Shown: positions 8,933 to 16,588, counted from the stretch's first letter. The stretch is 27,137 nt of DNA from Pseudomonadota bacterium (GCA_021850555.1 JAJZLX010000284.1:1-27137); one strand, 5' to 3'. Program-made: numbers and translations. Notes: generated by a model from the letters alone, not told the origin.

Positions 8933-9412
8933 ATGGCAAAGCGGCAGGTGTTTTACAGCTTTCACTTTGACAACGACGTTATGCGTGTCCAACAGATTCG
9001 GAATATCGGGGCGCTCGAGGACAATAAGCCCGTGTCTGCGAATGACTGGGAGGCGGTGAAGAAGAAGGGCGACGTCGCAATCGAAAAGTGGATCAACGAT
9101 AATATGAATTATCGAAGCTGCGTCGCCGTGTTGATAGGTACCGAGACGGCTAATCGTAAATGGATCAAATACGAAATCGAGAAGGCCTGGAAGGATGGGA
9201 AAGGGCTGTTCGGTATCTATATTCATAACCTCAAGGATCCGACCAAAGGGAAATGCGCTCAGGGAGCGAATCCCTTCACTCAATGGACATTTAAGCAATC
9301 CGGGACCGCCACGCAGATCGCGTGTTACAACCCGAATCCCGCGGATGCGTACGGTGATATCGCTAAGAACATGGAAAAGTGGGTTGAAACTGCGATCGCG
9401 CAACGCCAATGA
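8933..9412 (+). CDS. TIR-like domain protein (ThsB/DUF1863-like)
   Basis: This is a 159-residue protein that looks like the MTH538/DUF1863 TIR-like family, which includes Thoeris ThsB. It starts with RQVFYSFHFDND (about 4-15). It has CVAVLIGTETANRKWIKYE (about 63-81), where the W..YEI..A pattern is typical, then a LFGIYIHNLKD strand. TIR proteins in immunity make NAD-derived signals or destroy NAD. No separate effector domain is fused. A GGAGAG ribosome site precedes the ATG, 57 bases after mod, and the stop overlaps the next gene by ATGA. The G+C is low (about 43% over 9061-9120) compared with res, so the pair was probably acquired separately. No SIR2/Macro-type ThsA gene is present, so it is not a standard Thoeris locus. 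Confidence 0.78.
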   Translation: MAKRQVFYSFHFDNDVMRVQQIRNIGALEDNKPVSANDWEAVKKKGDVAIEKWINDNMNYRSCVAVLIGTETANRKWIKYEIEKAWKDGKGLFGIYIHNLKDPTKGKCAQGANPFTQWTFKQSGTATQIACYNPNPADAYGDIAKNMEKWVETAIAQRQ

Positions 9413-9861
9413 CGAGCAAGGCTCCCGGACTGGATGAGACATCGCCATCCGTCCAGGCCCATCTCGGCATCCTCCAGGGCGTGATTCAGCGTATGAGCAC
9501 GAACAGCGCCTCATGCAAGACATGGTGCGTAACGATCGTTGCCGCAATAATCGTCGTGATCGCGGACAAGAACAGACCTGCTCTTGTGTGGATAGCGGTA
9601 TTTCCAGCCGTCGTTTTCGCGGGCCTTGATGTCTATTATTTAAGCTTGGAGAAGGGATTCCGCGCAGCATACGAAAGCTTCGTACGGAAGCTTCACTCTG
9701 GGGCATTGCAGCCAGACGATCTTTACAACGTTAAGCCAAGCGGTCTAGCCAACAAACATCAGCTCGAGGCGCTGAAATCGTTCTCCGTGTGGGGCTTTTA
9801 TGTACCCCTTATCGCCCTCGCGGCCCTGGTCTATTTCCTGGCAACAAGGGCGCAAGGGTAA
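9409..9861 (+). CDS. Small membrane protein paired with the TIR-like protein
   Basis: This is a 150-residue protein with a short N-terminal region containing LGILQGVIQRM. Hydrophobic segments lie at about residues 38-52 and 57-76 and again at about 123-145. A charged stretch with KGFRAAYESFVRKL lies between them. The layout resembles small membrane proteins often found beside TIR-like genes, and the SLATT group of predicted pore-forming effectors. The start overlaps the TIR stop (ATGA), which implies coupled translation. I infer that it is the effector or membrane anchor of a two-gene system. The exact family cannot be fixed by eye. Confidence 0.65.
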   Translation: MTSKAPGLDETSPSVQAHLGILQGVIQRMSTNSASCKTWCVTIVAAIIVVIADKNRPALVWIAVFPAVVFAGLDVYYLSLEKGFRAAYESFVRKLHSGALQPDDLYNVKPSGLANKHQLEALKSFSVWGFYVPLIALAALVYFLATRAQG

Positions 9862-9898
9862 GGGGCGTGCACAGCTGAATCCCCGCGAGAAAACGGTC

Positions 9899-10450
9899 TC
9901 ACGTCCTGTGAAGTGCTCGGTAAAGCGTTACGCGCCCAACGCTAAGGAGTGACGCCACGTCCTGCACGCGCTGCCCGCCGTCGATGAGCTGCCGGGCGTG
10001 TGCAATCTGGGCAGGGGAGAGCTTCGGCCGCCGGCCGAACCGGACGCCGCGTTTCTGCGCGGCTTTGACGCCGGCGCGCGTGCGCTCGGTGATGAGCGAG
10101 CGCTCGAGCTCGGCGAGCACGCCGATCATCTGCCACATGGCGCGCCCCGTCGCGGTGTCCGTGTCGATTGCCTCGGTGAGCGAGCGGAACTTCACCCCCC
10201 GCTGCTTCAAGTCATCGAGCATGTGGATCAGGTCCCGCAGACTCCGCCCCAGCCGGTCGAGCTTCCAGACGATGAGCGTGTCGCCCGCCTGCAGCGTCTT
10301 CAGGCACTTGACGAGGGCAGGGCGCTGCGCCGTCGCCCCGGAGATCCCCTCGTCCTTGAATACGGTCCGGCAACCGGCCTTCTTGAGGGCGGCGAGCTGC
10401 AGGGCGGGGTTCTGGTCCTCGGTCGAAACGCGCGCGTAGCCGTATTTCAC
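9899..10450 (-). CDS. Serine recombinase (resolvase/invertase family)
   Basis: This is a 183-residue resolvase. The N-terminal YARVST motif contains the catalytic serine (residue 9). The KLDRLGRSLRDL segment carries the conserved arginines, the E-helix region contains MWQMIGVLAELERSLITERTRAG, and a C-terminal HTH ends in DVASLLSVGRVTLYRALH. The size matches Tn3-type TnpR and plasmid resolvases. No transposase is nearby, so a job in resolving plasmid multimers is likely. The long upstream extension to 11116 is out of frame with the real genes. I choose the GTG at 10450, which overlaps the previous stop as GTGA and places YARVS at the correct distance from the start. It is the last gene of a four-gene minus-strand operon. 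Confidence 0.92.
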   Translation of the reverse strand: MKYGYARVSTEDQNPALQLAALKKAGCRTVFKDEGISGATAQRPALVKCLKTLQAGDTLIVWKLDRLGRSLRDLIHMLDDLKQRGVKFRSLTEAIDTDTATGRAMWQMIGVLAELERSLITERTRAGVKAAQKRGVRFGRRPKLSPAQIAHARQLIDGGQRVQDVASLLSVGRVTLYRALHRT

Positions 10451-10770
10451 GAGGGCTTCTCGGGCTCGAGGACGCCGTTGTCCCAGAAGGTGTTCTCCCA
10501 CCCCGCGATGCGCCCCTCGTCGTGGCAGCGAGGGCAGCACCAGAGGACATCGAAGGTGTCGAGGTCGAAGATGATGCTGAGCAAGGTGCCGCAGGGCTTG
10601 CGGCCCGGCCGGCGCCGGCAGAGGAGGGTCGTCGCATCGTCGTACCGGGTCGCCTGGGAGACGATCTCCGTCCAGTACTCGAACAGTCGCCGGCCGCGCG
10701 GCGAGAGCCGCGCGGGCTTCCCCTCCGGCAGCAGGTAGTGGCGCAGATCGACGCTCCAGTAGTTGCTCAT
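10447..10770 (-). CDS. Small cysteine-rich (putative zinc-binding) hypothetical protein
   Basis: This 107-residue protein has no family I can name. It has two cysteine groups, LLCRRRPGRKPCG (about 50-62) and WCCPRCHDEG (about 77-86), spaced like a zinc ribbon. The N-terminus has SNYWSVDLRHYLLPEG. It sits 6 bases after the SEC-C gene and overlaps the resolvase start by GTGA, so it is made from the same transcript. The context gives no clear role. Confidence 0.7.
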   Translation of the reverse strand: MSNYWSVDLRHYLLPEGKPARLSPRGRRLFEYWTEIVSQATRYDDATTLLCRRRPGRKPCGTLLSIIFDLDTFDVLWCCPRCHDEGRIAGWENTFWDNGVLEPEKPS

Positions 10771-10776
10771 GCGCGC

Positions 10777-11502
10777 TCAGTGAATGACGGGGTCTTCGGA
10801 GCCAGCGGCGCCGCAGCAGCGCTTGTATTTCTTGCCGCTGCCGCAGGGACAAGGGTCGTTGCGACCGACCTTGGGGCTGGTGCGCTCGTAGGGAGATGAG
10901 CGCTGAGCGCGCTGCGCAGCCGCCTGAGCGTGAGCCAGCCGGTCTTCCTTGAAGTACCGATAGGCCCGCGCCGCGCCGGCGAACATGTCCCGCAGGAGCT
11001 CGTCGGATTTCTCCGCGGTCAGCGGCTCCTTCGGCCAGGAGGGATCCACCTCCCCGGCGGCGATCGGGATGGTGAGCACGTGTCCCTCGCGATCGTCCTG
11101 GAAGATCCGACTCCACCCGTCCGGCGCGAGCTTCGTGCCGCGCATATAGCCACGCGCCCAGGCACGCCCTGTGGTGCCGTCGACGCCTGGCTCCTCGATG
11201 TAGGCGAGATGCACGGTCTCGTGCTCGAAGTCATGCGCGATGGCATTCCAGAGGCGCATCAGCAGCCCCATCATCTCTTGCACCCCCGCGAGGTCGCCGA
11301 GCATTTCCTCGCCGAGGGCGCCGCCTAGGATCACCGGCAGGTACTCGTGCGGCATGACCAGGGCAGGGCTCGCGATGAGCGCGCAGAAAAGCCCGTCGAC
11401 CCCCTCGAGCGAGAGCGCGTCGGGATTCGTGTTCGCGGCGAGGCGTGTCGCGAGCTGTTCGATCTCGGCCTCGGAAAGGCCTTCCCTCGAGGGACCGATC
11501 AT
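10777..11502 (-). CDS. UPF0149 (YecA/YgfB-like) protein with C-terminal SEC-C zinc motif
   Basis: This is a 241-residue protein. The N-terminal half fits the UPF0149/YecA family: [28 protein letters not shown] at about 34-61, then a helical segment. The C-terminus carries a textbook SEC-C zinc motif, [19 protein letters not shown] (about 213-231), like that of SecA and YecA. YecA-type proteins bind metal and have been linked to SecA and ribosomes, but a plasmid copy has no known job. Its start overlaps the upstream DUF7673-like stop by ATGA. Confidence 0.85.
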   Translation of the reverse strand: MIGPSREGLSEAEIEQLATRLAANTNPDALSLEGVDGLFCALIASPALVMPHEYLPVILGGALGEEMLGDLAGVQEMMGLLMRLWNAIAHDFEHETVHLAYIEEPGVDGTTGRAWARGYMRGTKLAPDGWSRIFQDDREGHVLTIPIAAGEVDPSWPKEPLTAEKSDELLRDMFAGAARAYRYFKEDRLAHAQAAAQRAQRSSPYERTSPKVGRNDPCPCGSGKKYKRCCGAAGSEDPVIH

Positions 11503-12080
11503 CGCTTCGGTGCCGCCTTGCGACGGTGCTTGTCGAGGAGATCGTCGACCGCCTCATCGAGCAGCTCGCCGCGCTCGCGACCGGTCTTCTCCGGCAGCTC
11601 GGCGAAAGCCTTCTCCTGGCGCTCACCGAGCCGTAGCGCGGGCTCGAGGCGGTAACGCTCCATCCAGCGGTGCAGATCGCGATCGCCGTTCTGGAGGTGT
11701 TTGTGGACCTCGCGCTTGCCCAAGCGGTCGTAGTTCAAGTAATCAAGGCAAGCATCGGCGAGCTCGGTGTCGAGCGCTCGCAGCTCGCCAATATCGAAGG
11801 GGTAGTCCCCGCCGTTGTAGACCCCGGCCAGGAACCTGACCAGGCGCCGTGCCTGCCCGGTACCGGGATGCGCTTCGATCGACTCCTCGATCCGGCGCAG
11901 CGCCGCCATGGCGCGGCTGACGATCTCGCCTTCATCGCGGGCCAGCGCATCCATCCGCGGCCGCTCGCCGGCGGTGAGCGCGGAGACCGCGCGGCTGAAC
12001 TCATCGAGCTGGCTCGCCGGAATGTCGGCCTCGACATGGACCTTCTTCCCGGAAGGAGGCAGGCGGGTGACGTTGCTCAT
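11499..12080 (-). CDS. DUF7673-like hypothetical protein
   Basis: This is a 193-residue, mostly helical protein. The segment [24 protein letters not shown] (only partly quoted: GQARRLVRF near 76 and [17 protein letters not shown] near 88) resembles DUF7673, a domain common on plasmids and integrative elements. It is the first gene of the operon that leads to the SEC-C protein, the Cys-rich protein and the resolvase. Tandem 10-bp repeats lie just upstream (12116-12138). The family match is from memory of the pattern and should be treated as moderate. Confidence 0.7.
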   Translation of the reverse strand: MSNVTRLPPSGKKVHVEADIPASQLDEFSRAVSALTAGERPRMDALARDEGEIVSRAMAALRRIEESIEAHPGTGQARRLVRFLAGVYNGGDYPFDIGELRALDTELADACLDYLNYDRLGKREVHKHLQNGDRDLHRWMERYRLEPALRLGERQEKAFAELPEKTGRERGELLDEAVDDLLDKHRRKAAPKR

Positions 12081-12115
12081 GGGGGGCCATCGATCTGGGT
12101 CAAAACTGGCCGCAA

Positions 12116-12138
12116 TTATGAAACAGACTTATGAAACA
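12116..12138. promoter_or_regulatory. Tandem TTATGAAACA repeat upstream of the resolvase operon
   Basis: Two exact copies of TTATGAAACA (12116-12125 and 12129-12138) are spaced 13 bases apart, and a related inverted TGTTTCAGAA lies at 12171-12180. They are 36-58 bases upstream of the start at 12080 and in the promoter zone, so they may be operator half-sites. Confidence 0.4.
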
Positions 12139-12257
12139 CGCAAGCCCTTGATTTGGGTGGGGCGGGGCGGTGTTTCAGAACTTACCCTTTTCGGGACAGA
12201 GACAACGGTATCAATCGCAGGTTCTAACGCCTCGCCAATCGGCGCGCCGCCGGCTAT

Positions 12258-12761
12258 TCACTTGCAGGCTGGATCCGCCTTCAGAAAATATACCGGGTCT
12301 GCCTTCACGCTAACCTCGCAATAGTAGTTGTATTGTGGACAGTTAAATGGCGCACAGGTTGTCTTCTTGCTCTCGGAGTGCTTAAGCACCACTACGTCAG
12401 CGCCTGGATTCTCAGCGATCAGCTTGTTGCTAAGATTTGAACACCATTCGTCTTGACTATGGCCGCCACCCATCCATCCAGAACTTTCGCCGTCGTCAAA
12501 CACACGGCCATACCTCTCAATCCCGTGACTCTTGAGTCGACACTCTTTAATTGCAGGCTGCGCATTGATCGTATTGTTGGAGCCAACAATCTTAATGCCA
12601 TTGTTTGAGTTCGACTGTACGTTTAAGACGGGTTGCACCCGCCTACCAGGCCCTGCATTGTCGTGCGAGGCACCGGACCGCTCGATAATGGCAGCGCCCA
12701 GTACTCCTGCAAGGCCAAGAAGGGCCACTACGATCCGCCCTTGCTTCGTCGTCAGCGTCAT
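12258..12761 (-). CDS. Hypothetical membrane-anchored or exported protein
   Basis: This is a 167-residue protein I do not recognise. It has a short basic N-terminus and one hydrophobic stretch (about residues 10-25, RIVVALLGLAGVLGAAI), followed by a region rich in Asn and Ser (NVQSNSNNGIKIVGSNN) and a C-terminal half with six cysteines. This suggests a single-pass anchor or uncleaved signal with a disulphide-bonded periplasmic domain. A TATAAT box lies 45 bases upstream. No lipobox cysteine was seen after the hydrophobic segment. It lies downstream of the patatin gene on the same strand but has its own promoter-like box. Confidence 0.6.
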   Translation of the reverse strand: MTLTTKQGRIVVALLGLAGVLGAAIIERSGASHDNAGPGRRVQPVLNVQSNSNNGIKIVGSNNTINAQPAIKECRLKSHGIERYGRVFDDGESSGWMGGGHSQDEWCSNLSNKLIAENPGADVVVLKHSESKKTTCAPFNCPQYNYYCEVSVKADPVYFLKADPACK

Positions 12762-13109
12762 TGGCGCGAACTCCGAAACCGTTGAACCAAATGCAGGCCA
12801 ACGAGATTATAGGCCGTCGTCCGCCCAAAAGCGCCACCCTCCAGGAACATCTCAAATCGCCCAGCTCGACCCCGGTCCGCCCCAATCGATGAACGACGTG
12901 CCCGCCGCGGCCACGCGGGGTTCCACCGCCGTCGAGCGATCCACGTACTTACTGGGCCTGCGAACGTCGCACGCCAACGCCGAAACACCCCAGCATTGAT
13001 CCATTCGCTCGGGCAGCACTCTGGCACCGGTAGCCCGTGGTACCCAGGCGTCGGAATAGCCCCGACAGGGCGCCGCGCTTCGCGTCACTCGCTTGACGGG
13101 GCCACACAC
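12762..13109. other. Gene-poor stretch between the patatin gene and the 167-aa gene
   Basis: No convincing gene lies in these 348 bases; the short open frames are not supported by ribosome sites or protein-like composition. The only signal is the -10-like box at 12806-12811. Confidence 0.5.
12806..12811 (-). promoter_or_regulatory. -10 box for the 167-aa gene
   Basis: A perfect TATAAT is present on the minus strand 45 bases before the ATG at 12761. No good -35 was found at 16-18 bases spacing, so confidence is limited. Confidence 0.4.
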
Positions 13110-14045
13110 TTACCACGTTCGCACGAATAATGTGGCTGCCTTGATGTCCACCGCATTGCCAATACGCTGCAGCACGCCGAGCTCAGAAGCATCGTCCAGT
13201 TCGATCTTCGTCTTAAGCTGAAGAGACAGCCGGCAAAAGTCTTTGGGGTCCATCATTTGCGCAGTCTGAAATTCAGCGACCTCATTGACGCCATCGGTAA
13301 GGAGATCAACTATGTGTGGCGACCACTGGGCTAGCCCCCAATTCTCGTCGCCTTCGAGATGGTAAGGGAAAAATCCCGTGGCAAGGGAAAGCATCTTTAT
13401 GGACTGAAAAGGCACTGGCTGCCTAAGGCGTCTGTCCTGCGTCTGTGCCAATGCACACATGCTCGGATTGTTCGCAAACACGCCGCCGTCGACGAAGCCG
13501 TCGTAGGAAGCAAAGTACGTGGGAGCCGCGGAGGTTCGCATGGCAACCCGATACGCATACTCGAGTTCGTCGCCACTGTTGTCGAAAGTCGGCATGTTGT
13601 GAAATATCTTGGCCTTCCAACGACGCGCATTTTTGTGGTTACCGGAGCGGTCATCCAGATCAAATGATGTGATCACAACATGCCCGGCCGTCCCGTCATT
13701 CTTGAGGAAGTCGCCTAATCGGTTGTCCTCAAGAACGCTGCGACACATGATTTCACGGTTAGTACTGCCATACTTAGGTCCGGTAATGTCCCCGAGATCC
13801 TTCACCTCTTGCCACAGGCTCCGCTCGAAAATTTCTGGACCTTTCGTCATGTACAGATTGAGCACCTGCGCCGGCGACATACCTTTGGCCATGCACAAGG
13901 CGATAATGCCCCCAGTGGAGGTACCAGCATACATGTTGATGCCTTCGCGCCACCCAGGCGCCTCCGCATCAAGCCGCTCCATGATGGCCAGCGGAATTAC
14001 GCCTCGCAGGCCACCCCCGTCAATCGAGAGGATTCGATAGCTCAT
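13110..14045 (-). CDS. Patatin-like phospholipase
   Basis: This is a 311-residue patatin-family acyl hydrolase that would cleave membrane phospholipids. All parts of the catalytic machinery are visible: the oxyanion loop DGGGLRG (9-15), the nucleophile elbow GTSTG with Ser43, and the dyad aspartate in VDGGVFANNP (Asp186). It has no signal peptide, so it is cytoplasmic. Phospholipases of this type act as membrane-attacking effectors in CBASS (CapV) and other abortive systems, but no cyclase or sensor gene adjoins it. It overlaps a 64-residue gene by ATGA, so that small protein may be its regulator or partner. G+C is lower than in the backbone, consistent with acquired cargo. Confidence 0.9.
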   Translation of the reverse strand: MSYRILSIDGGGLRGVIPLAIMERLDAEAPGWREGINMYAGTSTGGIIALCMAKGMSPAQVLNLYMTKGPEIFERSLWQEVKDLGDITGPKYGSTNREIMCRSVLEDNRLGDFLKNDGTAGHVVITSFDLDDRSGNHKNARRWKAKIFHNMPTFDNSGDELEYAYRVAMRTSAAPTYFASYDGFVDGGVFANNPSMCALAQTQDRRLRQPVPFQSIKMLSLATGFFPYHLEGDENWGLAQWSPHIVDLLTDGVNEVAEFQTAQMMDPKDFCRLSLQLKTKIELDDASELGVLQRIGNAVDIKAATLFVRTW

Positions 14046-14236
14046 GGCAGGGCGGGCAGATTCTTGATCGCAAGGTTGCGTACCTCCCTGCAGAGGTTGA
14101 TGCCTCTTACGAAGCGCTCAACAGCCGCCTGTACGTCACCCTCGTTCTCGCCCGTGAGTGACTCCCAGAAGACTGCATAGACCTTCTTGACGCTGTCCTC
14201 GTAGGCGCTTTGTATCAGGTCACTATCTGACTGCAT
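14042..14236 (-). CDS. Small helical protein coupled to the patatin gene
   Basis: This is a 64-residue acidic, probably all-helical protein with no family I recognise. The ATG at 14236 is preceded by GGGAG at about 7 bases; a GTG three bases earlier (14239) is an alternative start. Its stop overlaps the patatin start (ATGA), which implies balanced co-translation. A protein of this size next to a lethal lipase could be an inhibitor or sensor; that is inference. Confidence 0.6.
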   Translation of the reverse strand: MQSDSDLIQSAYEDSVKKVYAVFWESLTGENEGDVQAAVERFVRGINLCREVRNLAIKNLPALP

Positions 14237-14351
14237 CACGGCGCTCCCGATTCATAAGTTCGTTTGCCGCCAATCGGTATTCGTCCTGCAAGGCTCCCCG
14301 GATTTTACGCTCATCGACGATCAGGATCCCGTAGAAAGTGCTGATGGCCAC
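14223..14351 (-). CDS. Possible 42-residue protein, maybe a DUF4160 remnant
   Basis: A GTG-started frame of 43 codons ends in TAG at 14223 and overlaps the next small gene by 14 bases. Its first residues, AISTFYGILI, resemble the start of DUF4160 proteins. The conserved HPPHFHA-type segment of that family is missing, and the rest (DERKIRGALQDEYRLA) is different. No clear ribosome site is present. It may be a short real gene or a broken DUF4160 gene. Confidence 0.3.
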   Translation of the reverse strand: MAISTFYGILIVDERKIRGALQDEYRLAANELMNRERRDAVR

Positions 14352-14414
14352 GGAAACGGGCCAGCCTATTTATTCCCAACTCGTGACGCTCGCCGCGGAT
14401 GCCTTGCGTGCGAT

Positions 14415-15380
14415 TTAGCGCTTGCGCAGGGTGGCAACCGAGACATGCGGCCAGCTGAGGCCGTTGAAGTTCAGCAGCACCGTCTGCGTGTACTGAAGCT
14501 GTAGAAAAGCCGGCCCATAATCGTCCGCCGCCACATGCTCAATCCAGAAAACAGCTCTCATCTGCGCAGCAGCGGCGTTCGGGCCGGCCACGCCCCCCTG
14601 CAGGAATGCAATGTTATCCGTCCCGCCCCCAGTGCTCGGGGCCACTGGCGGCGGTGGTACTGCTGGCGCTGTCGTGTCAATGGTCAACACCGTTGTCTGT
14701 GTGATCTTCTGTCCGGATTTCGCCGCCGCTAATACCGAGTTCGGATTGTCGACCATTGCCTGGGTGATGCTCGGCGGGATGGGATTCGGGAACCGCAAGC
14801 TCGAGGAGACGGCCAGATTGGCTTCATTGAAAGGAGGAAACGCCACCGCAGTATTGACCGGGGGTGTGCCACCGATTGGGAACGGCCGTATGCTGACGGG
14901 GTCTATAGCGGGCCCGTCTGCGACGCTTGACGCAATACCCTGGGCGTTCACTGTCGTGCCATGCGGAATCGATGCCATGCGTACAATTGTCGCCTGTTCG
15001 GACGGATTGCTGGTGGCCGGGATAGTCACCCAAAATCCCGGTTCCACATGAATGCCCTTGCCGGTGGACGTGTCCTTTACCTGTTGCAGATAGTGAATTC
15101 CAGCCAGTTCTATGTCCGGCTGAAGTAGGCCGCGGTTTGGTATCGCGCCGACAGCTTGCGAAAACTCAAGGATTTCTTCCGTGAGATTCAATTCCAGGAA
15201 ACGATCGCTCGTCGTTGTAGGATTGAACGGACGCCAGATCTGATTGAATCCATTCCCGATCCAGGTCCCTGGCAAGTCTGCCAACGGACCCAATGGACCG
15301 ACTGACATAGGCGGCGGGACAACCGCGGGCCTACGCAACGGATCAACCGGAGATATCGGATACTTTATTTCGAAAGCCAT
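14415..15380 (-). CDS. Nitrobindin/FABP-like beta-barrel protein
   Basis: This is a 321-residue protein. The pattern GTWIGNG (38-44), a long middle segment, HYLQQ (about 96-100), IHVEPGFW (110-117) and IPHGTTVNAQG (138-148) resembles nitrobindin and other lipocalin-like barrels, where such residues form the ligand or haem pocket. A Pro-rich linker (VPPPPVAPSTGGG-like) leads to a C-terminal domain with WIEHV and QLQYTQTVLLNFNG. I start at the ATG at 15380, which has GGGGGA 5-6 bases upstream, rather than at the open-frame start at 15485. Haem or lipid binding is inference; no redox or catalytic motif is evident. Confidence 0.6.
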   Translation of the reverse strand: MAFEIKYPISPVDPLRRPAVVPPPMSVGPLGPLADLPGTWIGNGFNQIWRPFNPTTTSDRFLELNLTEEILEFSQAVGAIPNRGLLQPDIELAGIHYLQQVKDTSTGKGIHVEPGFWVTIPATSNPSEQATIVRMASIPHGTTVNAQGIASSVADGPAIDPVSIRPFPIGGTPPVNTAVAFPPFNEANLAVSSSLRFPNPIPPSITQAMVDNPNSVLAAAKSGQKITQTTVLTIDTTAPAVPPPPVAPSTGGGTDNIAFLQGGVAGPNAAAAQMRAVFWIEHVAADDYGPAFLQLQYTQTVLLNFNGLSWPHVSVATLRKR

Positions 15381-15553
15381 ACATTCCCCCATCTTCTTCG
15401 GCGGCCATCTGCCGTCACGGGCCTGGTCTACGGTCAGAGTAGACGCTTCCTTACCCTTAACTTGCAACGAGGTATGACTACGCAATTCCGAGCGGCGGCG
15501 TTGATTAGCGCCGACTCACAAAGGACCACTTCAGAAAATCCATGGTAATTCAG

Positions 15554-15591
15554 AGTACATTATAGTACATTACGGTACTGCACATTACAAT
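15554..15591 (+). promoter_or_regulatory. Operator repeats and -10 box of the RHH-PIN operon
   Basis: AGTACATTA occurs at 15554-15562 and 15564-15572, exactly 10 bases (one helical turn) apart, and CACATTA occurs at 15581-15587. These overlap a TACAAT -10-like box (15586-15591), 29 bases before the ATG. Repeats one turn apart over a promoter fit cooperative binding by a ribbon-helix-helix antitoxin. Confidence 0.55.
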
Positions 15592-15620
15592 CACCGTCTC
15601 ATTTTCTGGAGGCCATTTCG

Positions 15621-15812
15621 ATGCCTACCAACAAAAAGGCCATCACCGTCTATTTGGACGAGCGCCTATATGAATGGGTCGCAACGGTCGCCAAGGCGGA
15701 TGGCCGCAGCATTTCAAACTTCGTGGAAAATAGCCTCGCATCCATGGCTCACCCTGAAATTGGACGCATTGCAATACCGAGTCGCGTTCCACCGGATCGA
15801 AAAAACACGTAA
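15621..15812 (+). CDS. Ribbon-helix-helix antitoxin-like protein
   Basis: This is a 63-residue protein with a ribbon-helix-helix pattern: strand AITVYLDERLYEWV (about 7-20), helix VAKADG, then RSISNFVENSLASM (about 28-41) and a flexible C-terminus that could bind a toxin. A GGAGG site lies 8 bases before the ATG. It precedes the PIN-like gene by 11 bases, and its promoter carries direct repeats typical of autoregulation. Confidence 0.8.
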   Translation: MPTNKKAITVYLDERLYEWVATVAKADGRSISNFVENSLASMAHPEIGRIAIPSRVPPDRKNT

Positions 15813-15823
15813 CCAGCATATCC

Positions 15824-16429
15824 ATGACCGAACCAGCACCTGGAGACTTGTGGCGATACGAATCGCGCCCAGACGGCCGGGTATCCGTGTCCCTGGACAA
15901 CAACATCTGGGACTGGCTCTTCGATCGCCAAGACACCTTCAGGTTAAGTGAGGAGCTTCCCTCCAATCGCTTTGTGCTCGTCATCCCGCGCGAGGTCGAA
16001 ATCGAGCATCAGGCCATTCCGGTGCATAAGCCTGGGAAGCTCGAGAAGCGCGACTTCATCGCCGAGACCATACGCTCCTGCGGCATCAGGACGGTCGGAT
16101 ACTTCGGGTTCGCAATGCCACCAGGCGTTGTGAACAGGTGCTTGGGGTTCAACCATGGCACATGGATGTCGGAGCTCGACAGAGCTCGAACTCAGGCGAT
16201 GCGCCATTTTCTCGAGAGCAAGGAAAGACCGACTGGGTTGGCAGGAAACGAAACGGATCTGAGACTGGCAGTGCTTGCCTTCAGCTCCGTCGTCCTGACG
16301 CGCGATAGTGAACCTGGCCCGCTTCAATTTGCTCGACAACGAGGTGGGAAGGTTCTGCTTGTGAATGACCAGCATGCGCTTCCCGGCTGCCTGGCCACAG
16401 CCATTCTGGCCACCATAAGCGCTCCGTAG
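15824..16429 (+). CDS. PIN-like nuclease toxin
   Basis: This is a 201-residue protein whose ends match the PIN RNase fold. Asp25 is in VSLDNNIWDWL near the start. Acidic residues follow in REVEIEH (about 56-62). The C-terminal part has NETDLRLAVLAF (Asp145) and VVLTRDSEP (Asp161). These supply the usual metal-binding acidic residues. With the RHH gene 11 bases upstream it forms a plausible type II toxin-antitoxin pair. The middle part (about 70-130) is longer than in VapC, so it may be a separate PIN subfamily; the target RNA is unknown. Confidence 0.72.
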   Translation: MTEPAPGDLWRYESRPDGRVSVSLDNNIWDWLFDRQDTFRLSEELPSNRFVLVIPREVEIEHQAIPVHKPGKLEKRDFIAETIRSCGIRTVGYFGFAMPPGVVNRCLGFNHGTWMSELDRARTQAMRHFLESKERPTGLAGNETDLRLAVLAFSSVVLTRDSEPGPLQFARQRGGKVLLVNDQHALPGCLATAILATISAP

Positions 16430-16512
16430 GTAACGGACTGGTCAAGCACGCGCGTGTCGAACAGCGACAGGCTGTTGCGCGCCCGCCTCGGGTTATCAGT
16501 TCGTCGACGTGC

Positions 16513-16565
16513 GATGCGCCGCGAAACGCCGGTGGACCCTGGGCACCACCGGCGTGCGGCGCATC
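16513..16565. other. Long hairpin downstream of the symE-like gene
   Basis: This is a 20-bp stem in two parts: GATGCGCCGC (16513-16522) pairs with GCGGCGCATC (16556-16565), and ACGCCGGTGG (16526-16535) pairs with CCACCGGCGT (16546-16555). There is a 3-base bulge (gaa) on one side and a 10-base loop. It lies 24 bases past the symE-like stop on the minus strand and between two converging genes. There is no T-run, so a Rho-independent terminator is not certain; it may be an RNA-stabilising or extrusion element. Confidence 0.6.
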
Positions 16566-16588
16566 TATTGTGGCAACCGAATCAGTCT

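Noticed and set aside
8933..9861. Standard Thoeris system
   Set aside because: A ThsB-like protein is present, but there is no ThsA-type NADase gene in the complete plasmid.
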